Below, piece after piece: positions 9,089 to 17,743 of a stretch of DNA of 64,000 nt; positions within the stretch are counted from its first letter, which is position 1, and the number at the start of each line of letters is the position of its first letter. The notes under the pieces were generated by a model. That model worked only from the letters and a program-made list of their open reading frames with translations, did not search any database and was not told the DNA's origin. The position numbers were made by a program, and so were the translations under genes. This stretch comes from Rhizobium hidalgonense (lineage in GTDB: Bacteria > Pseudomonadota > Alphaproteobacteria > Rhizobiales > Rhizobiaceae): assembly GCF_002914525.1 (NCBI RefSeq), contig NZ_LODW01000050.1, positions 1-64,000 of the forward strand, read 5' to 3'.

Positions 9089-10300
9089 TTGAAGGTAGGA
9101 ATTCTCGCCGACGATCTCACCAGTGCAACGGATGGCGCCGCGCCATTCGTGAGCATGGGGCACAGATGCCTCGTGTTCGCCGATCATCAGCGATCGCCAC
9201 GGGAAGATGCTGCGATTGTATCGGTAAACAAGGCCAGTCGTGCAGCATCCATTGAAGATGCTGTCGATCGAGCGGCGCACGCTGCAAAAAGCCTGGCGTC
9301 CGCGGAAATCCTTTACAATACTGTCGATTCCACCATTCGTGGTCACATTGGCGCTGAAATAATCGCTGCACGCAGAGCCTCCGGTCGGGCTATTGCAATC
9401 GTCGCTCCGGCTTTCCCAGCCGGTGGGCGAACCACGGAAGGAGGGCGTCAGCTTCTTCGTGGCGTGCCGTTGGAGGAAACCGAATTTGCAAAGGACCCCC
9501 TCCACCCCATAACAGACTCGCACATTCGCGCCCTGTTCCCGGCTATTCCAGACGCGGAAGTGCGTTTTCTTGGACTTGCGGAAGTTCGAGCCTTGAAGTC
9601 TGGAGAACTTGTCGCGGATGACAGGAAGTTACTGATAGTCGATGCAGCAACGCAGCACGATCTGGCCCTGCTGGTGAAATCGGCGGCGGATGCAAAGTCC
9701 ATCCTTTGGTGTGGTTCTCCGGGGCTGGCGACTGCGTTGGCGGACCAGGTCGGCCGGGCCGATGACGCCGCACTGTCGTCCCGCACGGCGTCGCTCAATC
9801 TCTTTGTCATCGGCAGCGTTAATCCGCTTAGCCGCGAGCAATGCTCAAGGCTGAGAGGCAAGGACGACGTCCGACAGATCGTCGTCGACGCCGAGCAGGC
9901 ATCTCATTCTCCCGTTCTCGCGGCCGAAAGCGCCGTTGGGCAATATCGCCAATCGGGGTCTGCCGGAGATGTCCTTCTAACAGCGTCTGAGCGCGGCACG
10001 TCGGTCGATCCTCGGTCCGTTGCGATCGCTCTTGGCCAGGCGGTCCGCCTGCTAATCGAGCGTTATCCCGTCACGGGTCTTTTCCTGACCGGCGGCGACA
10101 CCGCCGAATCGGTGCTGGGCGTACTTGGGATTGGTTCACTCGAACTTTTGGGCGAGATCGAGCCCGGAATTCCGGTGGGGCGCACGACCGGATCGCATCC
10201 CTTTCACATTATCACAAAAGCGGGCGGCTTCGGCTCGCCCAATATCCTGCTGAAATCAGCTGAGTTGCTTCGCGGCCTCTGGCTTGGAGATAAGAAATGA
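9089..10300 (+). CDS. Four-carbon acid sugar kinase family (DUF1537)
   Basis: A cytoplasmic kinase of 403 residues. The N-terminus KVGILADDLTSATDGAAPF is the acid-sugar-binding signature of DUF1537 kinases, and the C-terminal glycine-rich segments (LFLTGGDTAESVL, TKAGGFGSPN) are the nucleotide-binding part. Characterised members phosphorylate D-threonate, D-erythronate or 3-oxo-tetronates at C4. I chose TTG 9089, with GGGAGAG five bases ahead, over the TTG at 9065 that lacks such a site. Its stop overlaps the start of the PdxA2-type gene by ATGA. That neighbour pairing is the established arrangement for D-threonate or D-erythronate use: kinase, then oxidative decarboxylation to dihydroxyacetone phosphate. 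Confidence 0.88.
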   Translation: MKVGILADDLTSATDGAAPFVSMGHRCLVFADHQRSPREDAAIVSVNKASRAASIEDAVDRAAHAAKSLASAEILYNTVDSTIRGHIGAEIIAARRASGRAIAIVAPAFPAGGRTTEGGRQLLRGVPLEETEFAKDPLHPITDSHIRALFPAIPDAEVRFLGLAEVRALKSGELVADDRKLLIVDAATQHDLALLVKSAADAKSILWCGSPGLATALADQVGRADDAALSSRTASLNLFVIGSVNPLSREQCSRLRGKDDVRQIVVDAEQASHSPVLAAESAVGQYRQSGSAGDVLLTASERGTSVDPRSVAIALGQAVRLLIERYPVTGLFLTGGDTAESVLGVLGIGSLELLGEIEPGIPVGRTTGSHPFHIITKAGGFGSPNILLKSAELLRGLWLGDKK

Positions 10301-11271
10301 AAACGCCTATCGGAATTACCATGGGCGATCCTTGTGGGATCGGCCCGGAAATCATCGCACGCGTTTTTGCGGACGGACTTCCTGAGCACGCGGTGGTGAT
10401 TGGTGACGCCAAGGTGATGGAACGCGCAGTCCGAGCCCTCGATCTTCCGCTTCACGTGCAGCCCATCATGTCAGTCGATGAGGCTGTTCCAGACGGCAAA
10501 CTCATAGCCGTTCTCAATGTTTCGGATCTTCCTGACGATTTGCCGATCGGTCAGGTGGATGCTCGCGCTGGCCGCGCCAGCTACGACTATGTTGTGAGGG
10601 CGATCGACGAAGCCCTGGCAGGCAACATCAGGGCCATCGTCACCGCGCCGATCAACAAGGAAGCAATGAAGAAGGGCGGGCTCAATTACCCCGGCCACAC
10701 CGAAATCCTTGCGGAACGGTCGGGGACCGACAAGTTCGCGATGATGCTGGCAAACGACGAGCTGCGTGTCATCCTGGTCACGATCCACGTGTCGTTGCGC
10801 GACGCTATCGGCCTCGTGACGCAGCAATCTGTGTTCAGAACGATCGAATTGGCGCACCGGGCAGGTAAGGCATATGGCATCGCCTCGCCCCGCGTCGCCG
10901 TCGCCGGCCTCAATCCCCATGCCGGTGAAAACGGCATGTTCGGACGCGAGGATCTCGACATTATCGCGCCGGCAATCAGCCGGGCTCAGGAACTTGGAAT
11001 AAACGCGTCCGGTCCATGGCCAGGAGACACGATTTTCATGCGGGGCCGCAGGGGCGAGTTCGATATCGTCGTTGCGCAATATCACGACCAGGGCCTCATT
11101 CCGGTCAAGTATCTCGGCATCGACAACGGCGTCAACGTCACCATCGGCCTGCCCTTCATCCGTACCAGCGTCGATCACGGCACCGCATTCGACATCGCGG
11201 GCCAAGGGACGGCCGACCATTCCTCACTTCGCTACGCCTTCGATCAGGCGCTGCTTCTCAATGCAATCTAG
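10297..11271 (+). CDS. pdxA2: PdxA2-type 4-phospho-acid dehydrogenase
   Basis: A PdxA-family NAD-dependent dehydrogenase of 324 residues. The N-terminus is GITMGDPCGIGPEI. The metal-ligand histidines are recognisable in NYPGHTEIL, GLNPHAGENG and QYHDQGLIP, so the active site looks complete. Housekeeping PdxA makes a vitamin B6 precursor from 4-phosphohydroxy-threonine; the PdxA2 branch, found next to DUF1537 kinases, decarboxylates D-threonate 4-phosphate or a relative to dihydroxyacetone phosphate. Direct ATGA coupling to the kinase supports the PdxA2 assignment. The exact stereochemistry of the substrate cannot be decided from sequence. Confidence 0.85.
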   Translation: MKTPIGITMGDPCGIGPEIIARVFADGLPEHAVVIGDAKVMERAVRALDLPLHVQPIMSVDEAVPDGKLIAVLNVSDLPDDLPIGQVDARAGRASYDYVVRAIDEALAGNIRAIVTAPINKEAMKKGGLNYPGHTEILAERSGTDKFAMMLANDELRVILVTIHVSLRDAIGLVTQQSVFRTIELAHRAGKAYGIASPRVAVAGLNPHAGENGMFGREDLDIIAPAISRAQELGINASGPWPGDTIFMRGRRGEFDIVVAQYHDQGLIPVKYLGIDNGVNVTIGLPFIRTSVDHGTAFDIAGQGTADHSSLRYAFDQALLLNAI

Positions 11272-11283
11272 GAGCGCTTTCGA

Positions 11284-12008
11284 TGCCCCAGACTTCTCCC
11301 GACTTCATATTTATGTTGACCAACCAGGACCGCACCGTTGCCGACGCGGCCGAGCGCCTCAAGGATGTGCTTGCCGCCGGCATCAGACATGTGGGGTTCA
11401 AGGATATTGGCCTGCCATTCGATAAACTCTTGGGCCTAGCTTCGGCAATCAAGGCGGCGGGTGCCACGCTCTATCTCGAAGTGGTCAGCCTCGACGAGGA
11501 GAGCGAGCGACGATCCGCGCAGGCCGCGGTCGACCTCGGTGTTGACATCTTGATGGGTGGGACCCGACCGAACGTCGTTCTCCCAGTTATTGCTGGGCGA
11601 AACATGGGGTACTATCCGTTCCCCGGCAAGATCGTCGGTCATCCGAGCAAGCTCGAAGGGACCATCGAGACAATTGTGGAAAGTGCCCGGCATTTGACGG
11701 CGATCAACGGTGTCAGCGGTCTCGATCTGCTCGCCTATCGCTTCGGCGGCGATGTCGAAGAGCTGATGGCGCGGGTGTGTGAGGCCGTGGCCAAGCCTGT
11801 GGTTGTTGCAGGATCGATCGACAGTCCTGAAAGGTTGGCGGCGGTCGTACGGTCTGGTGCTGCAGGTTTTACCATCGGAACGGCGGCTTTCAATGGCGCT
11901 TTTTCCGGCAGTGCCGATCTGCGATTGGAAATCGAGGCGGAGATCAACGTTCTCGAGCGGATTCAAGCTGACGCGGATGGTATTGCGCCGGTATTAAGGT
12001 ACACCTGA
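11284..12008 (+). CDS. Unassigned TIM-barrel protein in the acid-sugar operon
   Basis: A 241-residue protein starting at ATG 11284, with AGGAGCG seven bases upstream; the open frame extends further 5' only inside pdxA2. It reads as a single alternating beta/alpha chain. The last strands, PVVVAGSIDSPERLAAVVRSG and GAAGFTIGTAAFNG, match the phosphate-binding end of HisA/TrpF/ThiG-like barrels. An internal charged segment (GFKDIGLPFDKLLGL; LEVVSLDEESE) could carry catalytic residues. I do not recognise a characterised family. Lying third in an operon with the kinase and PdxA2 dehydrogenase, it probably acts on a phosphorylated intermediate, for example as an isomerase, epimerase or aldolase. Confidence 0.7.
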
Positions 12009-12086
12009 ATTGGCTCTTCACCGATCATTAATTGCTGTCTTTACGATTTGGGCACAAGGTGAGTTTCGAATTTGGAGGCCCGACAA

Positions 12087-13265
12087 ATGGATCTAGCGAC
12101 GTTAGCCCCCTCCCCTGGCTTGGCAACCACGACCACGCTTGAGACGTTGGAAACGCCCTGTCTGGTTCTGGATGCGGACCGGATGGACCGCAATATCAAG
12201 CGGCTCAGGAACCGGCTCGATGACCTCGGCGTGTCGCTGCGACCGCATCTGAAGACTGCGAAGTCGATTGACGTGGCCCGGCGGTTCATGAGTGCGCCAG
12301 AGGGACCGGCGACCGTCTCGACGCTGAAGGAAGCGGAGCAGTTCGCGGCCGCTGGCGTTCGCGACGTGATCTATGCCGTCGGCATCGCTCCTTCAAAGCT
12401 CGCGCGTGTCGCCGAGCTGCGCGCCAAGGGCGTCGATCTCGTGGTGGTACTGGATACCGTCGAACAGGCGCAGGCGGTTGCCGAGGCGTCCCGAGGCGCC
12501 GGAATGCGGATCCCAGCCATGATCGAGATCGATTGCGATGGCCACCGCTCGGGTGTTGTGCCTGGCAATCACGCGCAGTTGCTGGAGATTGGGCAGACGC
12601 TGGCCGCAGGCGCGGAACTGCGTGGCGTTTTGACCCATGCTGGCGACAGCTACAAAGGTGGTGGCGACGAGGCGCAGCAGCGGTTTGCCGAGGCGGAGCG
12701 GTTGGCCGTTGTTGAAGCCGCGCAGCTTCTTCGTGGTGCAAGACTGCCGTGCCCGGTCGTCAGCGTCGGTTCGACGCCGACGGCCCATCATGCGAAGGAT
12801 CTAACAGGCGTGACCGAAGTCCGCGCCGGGGTGTTCGTGTTCTTCGATCTGGTGATGGCAGGCATCGGCATTTGCCAGGTCGAAGACATCGCGCTCAGCG
12901 TTCTTGCGACGGTTATCGGGCACCAGCGCGAGAAGGGGTGGATCATAACCGATGGCGGATGGATGTCTTTGTCGCGAGACCGCGGCACCAGCAGGCAGGC
13001 CATCGACCAGGGATATGGCCTCGTCAGTGACATCGACGGCAATGCCTACCAGGACATCATCGTTGTCGACGCGAACCAGGAGCATGGCATCCTCGCCGTG
13101 CGGCCCGGCTCGAACGCGCGCCTTCCGTCTCTGGCGATCGGAGACCGGGTGCGGATCCTGCCGAACCATGCTTGCGCAACCGCTGCGCAGCACCCGGTCT
13201 ATCATGTTGTGCGCAGTGGTTCGCATGCCGTTGAGGCTTGTTGGCCGCGCTTCGGAGGCTGGTGA
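12087..13265 (+). CDS. PLP-dependent D-threonine aldolase / DSD1-family enzyme
   Basis: A 392-residue fold-type III PLP enzyme with an alanine-racemase-like barrel and a small C-terminal domain. Lys56 in RPHLKTAKS is the expected PLP lysine. The C-terminal NHACATAAQHPVYHVV supplies the His and Cys metal ligands used by D-threonine aldolases, D-serine dehydratases and 3-hydroxy-D-aspartate aldolases. These enzymes cleave or dehydrate beta-hydroxy D-amino acids. ATG 12087 follows GGAGG at eight bases and is preferred to the upstream TTG 12072. Its stop overlaps the RidA start by one base (TGATG), and a DAO-family oxidase follows, so the three genes form one D-amino-acid unit. Which beta-hydroxy amino acid is used is unknown. 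Confidence 0.87.
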   Translation: MDLATLAPSPGLATTTTLETLETPCLVLDADRMDRNIKRLRNRLDDLGVSLRPHLKTAKSIDVARRFMSAPEGPATVSTLKEAEQFAAAGVRDVIYAVGIAPSKLARVAELRAKGVDLVVVLDTVEQAQAVAEASRGAGMRIPAMIEIDCDGHRSGVVPGNHAQLLEIGQTLAAGAELRGVLTHAGDSYKGGGDEAQQRFAEAERLAVVEAAQLLRGARLPCPVVSVGSTPTAHHAKDLTGVTEVRAGVFVFFDLVMAGIGICQVEDIALSVLATVIGHQREKGWIITDGGWMSLSRDRGTSRQAIDQGYGLVSDIDGNAYQDIIVVDANQEHGILAVRPGSNARLPSLAIGDRVRILPNHACATAAQHPVYHVVRSGSHAVEACWPRFGGW

Positions 13266-13690
13266 TGTCGAACGTCATAACCGTAAACACCGATCGCGCG
13301 CCCAGCCCTGCCGGTCACTATGTCCAGGCCAAGCTGGCGGGCCAGCATCTTTATATATCTGGGCAGCTCCCGATCCGGCCGGATGGGACGTCGCTTCCCG
13401 ACGATGGGTTCGAGACGCAGGCGAGGCAAGCCATCGACAATATGTTGGCGGTCCTGGAAGCGGCAGGGGGAAGCCCGGACGATCTCATCAGGGTGACCGC
13501 CTACATCGTTGGCGTCAGCAACTGGCCGCGCTTCAACCAGCTTTATGCAGCGCGGCTGGGAGGGGCGCGCCCGGCGCGCACCGTGGTTCCGGTGCCCGAA
13601 CTCCACTACGGCTATCTCGTCGAGATCGACGCGATCGCCGTGCTCGCGCAGGACGCTCCTGCGCGGGAGGCAGAAAACAGCTCCGACTAG
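13265..13690 (+). CDS. RidA-family enamine/imine deaminase
   Basis: A 141-residue YjgF/YER057c/UK114-family protein, of usual family length. It begins APSPAGHYVQAKLAGQHLYI and continues SGQLPIRPDG; a central helix QARQAIDNMLAVLEAAGG and the substrate-arginine region GGARPARTVVPV complete the fold. RidA proteins hydrolyse reactive 2-aminoacrylate and related enamines or imines released by PLP dehydratases and amino-acid oxidases. Its position between a DSD1-family PLP enzyme and a DAO oxidase fits that role exactly. It is translationally coupled to the upstream gene. Confidence 0.92.
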   Translation: MSNVITVNTDRAPSPAGHYVQAKLAGQHLYISGQLPIRPDGTSLPDDGFETQARQAIDNMLAVLEAAGGSPDDLIRVTAYIVGVSNWPRFNQLYAARLGGARPARTVVPVPELHYGYLVEIDAIAVLAQDAPAREAENSSD

Positions 13691-13709
13691 TCAATTCAGG
13701 TCAGCCACG

Positions 13710-15032
13710 ATGTCACCACTCCTCAAACGCATACAGAGCGATCAAGAGCTTCCCGCGGAGGCCGACGTCGTCGTCATCGGCGGCGGCATTATTGGCGCGT
13801 CGGCGGCATTTTTTCTCGCAGAGCGGGGGCTATCCGTTGCATTGCTCGAGAAGGGCTATGTTGGCGGTGAGCAGTCCAGCCGAAACTGGGGCTGGTGCCG
13901 CCGGCAGAACCGCGATGAGCGCGAACTGCCGCTATCAGGGGTATCCATGCAGGCGTGGGACCAGTTTGCCGCCAAAATCGACGAGGACGTCGGCTTCCGC
14001 CAATGCGGTCTGTTCTATGCGACAGACAACCCCAAGCAGCTGGCGGAATGGGAACAATGGCTTGATCTTGCCCGGCAATTCAACGTCAATACCAAGATGC
14101 TCACTGCCCGGGAGGCCCATGACAGAATTCCCGCGCAAGGTCGTCGTTGGCTCGGCGGCGTCCATTCGGTCGATGACGGCAAAGGCGAGCCGGCAATTGC
14201 CGCGCCGACGATCGCGAATGGTGCCCGCAAGTTCGGAGCGACTATCCACCAGGAATGCGCTGCACGCGGTCTCGATATCGTCAATGGCGCAGTTGCTGGG
14301 GTCACTACCGAAAAAGGGATAATCAGGTCGCAGGCGGTCCTGAACGCCGGCGGTGCGTGGACATCCCTGTTCTGCCGCCAGTACGGCGTTCAATTTCCGC
14401 AGGCAAGCGTGCGCCAGACCGCAATTCGTACGCGACCCACAACGAATCTCGGCGAGGCGATCTACACTCCAGAGTGCTCGTTGACCCGCAGGTTGGATGG
14501 CAGCTACACGCTTGCTGTCAGCGGCAGGGCCACGCTCGATATTACGCCGCAAGGCCTGCGTTATGCGCGCTGGTTCATGCCGATGTTTCTGAAGCGATTG
14601 AAAGCGGTCCAGATCGGCGTGGGCAGATCCATGTTCCACGGACCGGAAGCGTTGGCGAACTGGACCAAGGATACGCTTTCGCCTTTCGAGCGGATCCGTG
14701 TTCTCGATCCAAGACCGAGCCGCCGGACGATCGCGGCTATTCTGAAGGGCGTCACTGAACAGTTCCCGGCCCTAAGGGGCATTGAGATCACCGACAGCTG
14801 GGGCGCGTATGTAGATTGCACACCGGACGCGGTACCGGTCATCTCGGCGTCCGATCATGTGAAAGGCCTTTACTTGGCCGCGGGCGGTTCCGGCCATGGA
14901 TTCGGCATTGGCCCAGGCATCGGCCGCCTGGCAGCTGACCTGGTTGCGAACGATAGGCCTTGCGTCGATCCCACGCCGTTCCGGCTGTCGCGCTTCTTTG
15001 ACGGCTCCAGAGTCGAGGTCGGCGGGCTGTGA
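13710..15032 (+). CDS. FAD-dependent oxidoreductase, DAO family (second copy)
   Basis: A 440-residue DAO-family flavoenzyme starting at ATG 13710, nineteen bases after ridA. The FAD motif VVIGGGIIGASAAFFLAERG begins near residue 20, followed by YVGGEQSSRNWGWCRRQNRD; the C-terminus has GGSGHGFGIGPGIGRL. It shares most conserved blocks with the oxidoreductase at 286-1620, including PFRLSRFFDGS near the C-terminus, so the two are paralogs. Family members oxidise D-amino acids, glycine or N-methyl amines to imines, which RidA encoded next door would hydrolyse. No transmembrane segment is evident. Confidence 0.9.
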   Translation: MSPLLKRIQSDQELPAEADVVVIGGGIIGASAAFFLAERGLSVALLEKGYVGGEQSSRNWGWCRRQNRDERELPLSGVSMQAWDQFAAKIDEDVGFRQCGLFYATDNPKQLAEWEQWLDLARQFNVNTKMLTAREAHDRIPAQGRRWLGGVHSVDDGKGEPAIAAPTIANGARKFGATIHQECAARGLDIVNGAVAGVTTEKGIIRSQAVLNAGGAWTSLFCRQYGVQFPQASVRQTAIRTRPTTNLGEAIYTPECSLTRRLDGSYTLAVSGRATLDITPQGLRYARWFMPMFLKRLKAVQIGVGRSMFHGPEALANWTKDTLSPFERIRVLDPRPSRRTIAAILKGVTEQFPALRGIEITDSWGAYVDCTPDAVPVISASDHVKGLYLAAGGSGHGFGIGPGIGRLAADLVANDRPCVDPTPFRLSRFFDGSRVEVGGL

Positions 15033-15529
15033 TCAAGGCAAAGGCCAGTGTCGTTCCTAGCCGAGGCTGTCCAGCAACTTGTAATCATGCCGACCAGCGG
15101 CAGGAACCAGGAGTTCCGAAGTGCCCCGCGGACGGCCGGCCAGTCGAGCCCCTCCCTCGGATTGTCCTGTCGGCCGAGGATCGCGTCGGCGCTCAGCATT
15201 CCGAGGTTACCGCTTTCGGGCGGCTTCCCGGCGCGACGGAAATCGCATTCGATGCATCCAAGCGCCTCGATCGCGTCGATGGAGTCGTCTAAGGCCTTGT
15301 GGAGCGCGATCGCGCCCTCCTTGCCGAGTTCCGCCTTTGCCGCCAGGCAACTATGCGCAAGCCCGTTGTTCCGCGATTGCGCCGGAGGCGGCCCAGCCGA
15401 CGTTCTCGGCCTCCAACCTTTGCATCCGCCTTCGCGAGTTGCGTAGCGCCGCCCGCAATGCCCCGCCCCGACCCAAGGCGAACGGAGAGGGTCCCGCAGG
15501 ATCGGGATCTTAAGATCTATCTGCGCACC
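15033..15529. other. Gap of about 500 bases with a possible decayed minus-strand frame
   Basis: No intact gene. On the minus strand an open frame from about 15370 down into 15033 reads naturally (for example ALDDSIDAIEALGCIECDFR) and is preceded in another frame by LRNSRRRMQRLEAENVGWAA, as if one frameshift broke a coiled-coil-starting protein. I recognise no family, and the frame continues only antisense to the oxidoreductase gene. It may be a gene remnant or chance. Confidence 0.25.
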
Positions 15530-16198
15530 TTAAAGACCAACGACGCCGGGCAATCCCGAGATGCCAGCGATTTCGGTATATCCGTAATAGGGATTGGCCG
15601 GCTCGTGACCGCGATTGACCCAAACCTTGTTCTTGATCCCGAGATCATGTGCAGACATCAGATCGTAACGGAACGAGGAGGAGCAATGCAGTATATCCGC
15701 CGGGCCGCAACCAAGCATATCGAGCATATATTCGAACGCCCGGAAGTGCGGCTTGTAGGCGCCGGCCTGTTCGGCGGTGTAGACGGCGTGGAAAGGCGCG
15801 CCGAGCTTCTTGACGTTGAACATGATCTGCGAGTTCATCGCATTTGACAGAATGACCAATGGAATTTCCTTAGCCACCTTGGCAAGACCCGCGGGAACGT
15901 CTGGATGCGGCCCCCAAGTGGGAACGCGTTCGTAAACCATCTGCGCGTCTTCGTCCTTGAAGTCGATACCGTTGCGTTTGCAGGTCCTTGCCAGTGCGTT
16001 ATGAACGACTTCCGCATAAGGCTTCCAGTCGGCCATGACTTCATCAAGGCGGTACGCAGAAAAGTCCGCGATAAACTGCAGCATTTTCTGCTCGCTCATT
16101 CGGTCGCCGTAAAGATCGCGTGCGGCCTCCGCCATCTGAAAGTTGATGAGTGTGCCATGGCAGTCGAAGGTGATGTATTTCGGGCGGAAAATGGCCAT
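15530..16198 (-). CDS. HAD-superfamily hydrolase, 2-haloacid dehalogenase type
   Basis: A 222-residue HAD hydrolase of the L-2-haloacid-dehalogenase type II subgroup. Motif I is TFDCHGTLI, with the nucleophilic Asp; motif II is VILSNAMNS; motif III lysine lies in GAYKPHFRAF; motif IV is CSSSFRYDL. The cap domain follows residue 15. Members hydrolyse C-halogen or phosphate-ester bonds. AAGGACG precedes ATG 16198. A close paralog lies at 20926-21615 in the same orientation, and the two bracket the OCD/dehydratase/ALDH genes. Whether the substrate is a haloacid or a phosphorylated intermediate is open. Confidence 0.88.
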   Translation of the reverse strand: MAIFRPKYITFDCHGTLINFQMAEAARDLYGDRMSEQKMLQFIADFSAYRLDEVMADWKPYAEVVHNALARTCKRNGIDFKDEDAQMVYERVPTWGPHPDVPAGLAKVAKEIPLVILSNAMNSQIMFNVKKLGAPFHAVYTAEQAGAYKPHFRAFEYMLDMLGCGPADILHCSSSFRYDLMSAHDLGIKNKVWVNRGHEPANPYYGYTEIAGISGLPGVVGL

Positions 16199-16747
16199 GC
16201 GCTTCGTCCTTGCTTTGCGGGGAGTTGTTCAAGTTATGACCAATCATAGCCCTGAGCTCGCACCTGAACTGCCCGGAAACTGCGGAACTTCAGCACAAAA
16301 TGCTGGAGGGAAACATCGTTTGCCCTTGTGAGTGCTGGATCAGAGTGATCCGCGGTCGAGATGCCGGGCGCGTCAGAAAGGTACTGCCCGGTCAATTCGT
16401 CCCGCAGGAAACGGGAGCGCATCTGCGAAATATGGGGCTTGCGTCGCAAAGAAGGATCCAATCCCGGGAGGCTCGTCCTTCGGTACTCGTAGGCGACAGC
16501 GAGTAAGATCGACTGCGTCAGCTTCCAATCATTCGCCGATCTTAGCATTCGAAGTGGCGGGATAGTTCCAGCACTCCGCCCACGCTCCGAAAGGCGCCTG
16601 CCGGTACTCTCTGCCAAAATCGTCGTGCGATATAAAACAATCTGCCTGGGTTCCCGCGAATTCGACCGATAGGCCCACATTGGGCCTGATAGGATCAATG
16701 CAGGTCAGGTCGCAATGATCCGGTGAATTGAATTAGAGAGGTCACGC
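16199..16747. other. Gap of about 550 bases ahead of the OCD gene
   Basis: No gene that I can support. A 154-codon minus-strand frame (16234-16698) shows no recognisable motif. The right end holds the 17-bp palindrome listed at 16671-16687, and GAGAGG, the likely ribosome-binding site for the gene at 16748. Confidence 0.4.
16671..16687. promoter_or_regulatory. Perfect palindrome upstream of the OCD/dehydratase genes
   Basis: AGGCCCA and TGGGCCT form a perfect seven-base inverted repeat with a CAT spacer. It is flanked by two copies of GATAGG (16668 and 16688 regions) and lies 60 bases before ATG 16748. Position and symmetry suit an operator for a dimeric regulator; I see no matching copy elsewhere. 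Confidence 0.45.
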
Positions 16748-17743
16748 ATGGAAACGCTGCTGCTCAAGAAGAATGAGGTAGCGCGGCTTATCGGCATGAC
16801 GGAAGTCATCGGCGCGGTCGAGGAGGCTTACAAGGCCTTCAGCAGCGACCAGGTGGAACAGCCTGACTATATCGGGATTCATCTGCCCTCCCTGCGTGGC
16901 GAAATCGACTTCAAACTTGGCTACGATAAAGTCGCGGAAATCATCTCCATGAAAGCACATTCCGGGGGGTTCACCAACAATCCAGCAGAACATGGCGTGC
17001 CGAATAGCATGGGAACCATTCTCCTGTTTGATGCCAGGAGCTGTGCGTTGATTTGCATCATGGATGGCAGCTTAATCACCGGCCTCAGAACCGGGGCGGC
17101 GGGAGCCGTCTCCGTGAAGGCACTGGCGAGAAAGAACGCCAGGACGATCGCGTCGATCGGCACAGGCAATCAGGCAAGAATGCAAATTCGGGCGATCAAC
17201 GAGATCATGAAGATCGAAGAGATCCACGCCTGGGACAGCACCTACGAAACAAGTTCCAAATACAAGGCGGATATCGAGCGCGAATTCGGCATTCCCGTTA
17301 CCGTCGCAAGTTCGAAGAAGGAGGCGGTCGAGCGGGCCGACATCTTGATCACAACGACCCGTGGGAAAGGTTCGCTTGTGGAAGCGGAATGGGTAAAACC
17401 CGGTACGCACATTGTCGCAATCGGCACGGATCAACGCGGCAAACAGGAGCTGGATCCGGAGCTTTTCCGAAACGCCAAGATCATCGTCGACTCGCTTTCG
17501 CAATGCACGCAAAAGGGCGAAACCTGGCACCCGCTGAATAAAGACATCATTGCCAAGGACGACATCCACGGCGAAATCGGCGAGGTATTGTTGGGGAGGA
17601 AGCCGGGACGCGAAAGTGATGACGAAATCACCATTTTCGACTCCACTGGGATGGCCATTCAAGACAATACGACCGCCACCAAAATTTATCGCAACGCCAT
17701 AGCGAACAATGTCGGCACTTTCTTCCCGTTTTTTGAGGAATGA
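16748..17743 (+). CDS. Ornithine cyclodeaminase / mu-crystallin family protein
   Basis: A 331-residue NAD(P)-binding protein of the OCD/mu-crystallin family. The Rossmann part contains [18 protein letters not shown], and the preceding segment [21 protein letters not shown] is the family signature for substrate binding. Members include ornithine cyclodeaminase, alanine dehydrogenase, imine and iminosuccinate reductases and EutC of hydroxyectoine breakdown. Its stop overlaps the next start by ATGA, coupling it to a PLP dehydratase. That pairing (imine reductase plus hydroxy-amino-acid dehydratase) is typical of EutC/EutB and BhcD/BhcB systems. It is only distantly similar to the second OCD protein at 32474-33469, so the reaction may differ. 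Confidence 0.87.
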   Translation: METLLLKKNEVARLIGMTEVIGAVEEAYKAFSSDQVEQPDYIGIHLPSLRGEIDFKLGYDKVAEIISMKAHSGGFTNNPAEHGVPNSMGTILLFDARSCALICIMDGSLITGLRTGAAGAVSVKALARKNARTIASIGTGNQARMQIRAINEIMKIEEIHAWDSTYETSSKYKADIEREFGIPVTVASSKKEAVERADILITTTRGKGSLVEAEWVKPGTHIVAIGTDQRGKQELDPELFRNAKIIVDSLSQCTQKGETWHPLNKDIIAKDDIHGEIGEVLLGRKPGRESDDEITIFDSTGMAIQDNTTATKIYRNAIANNVGTFFPFFEE

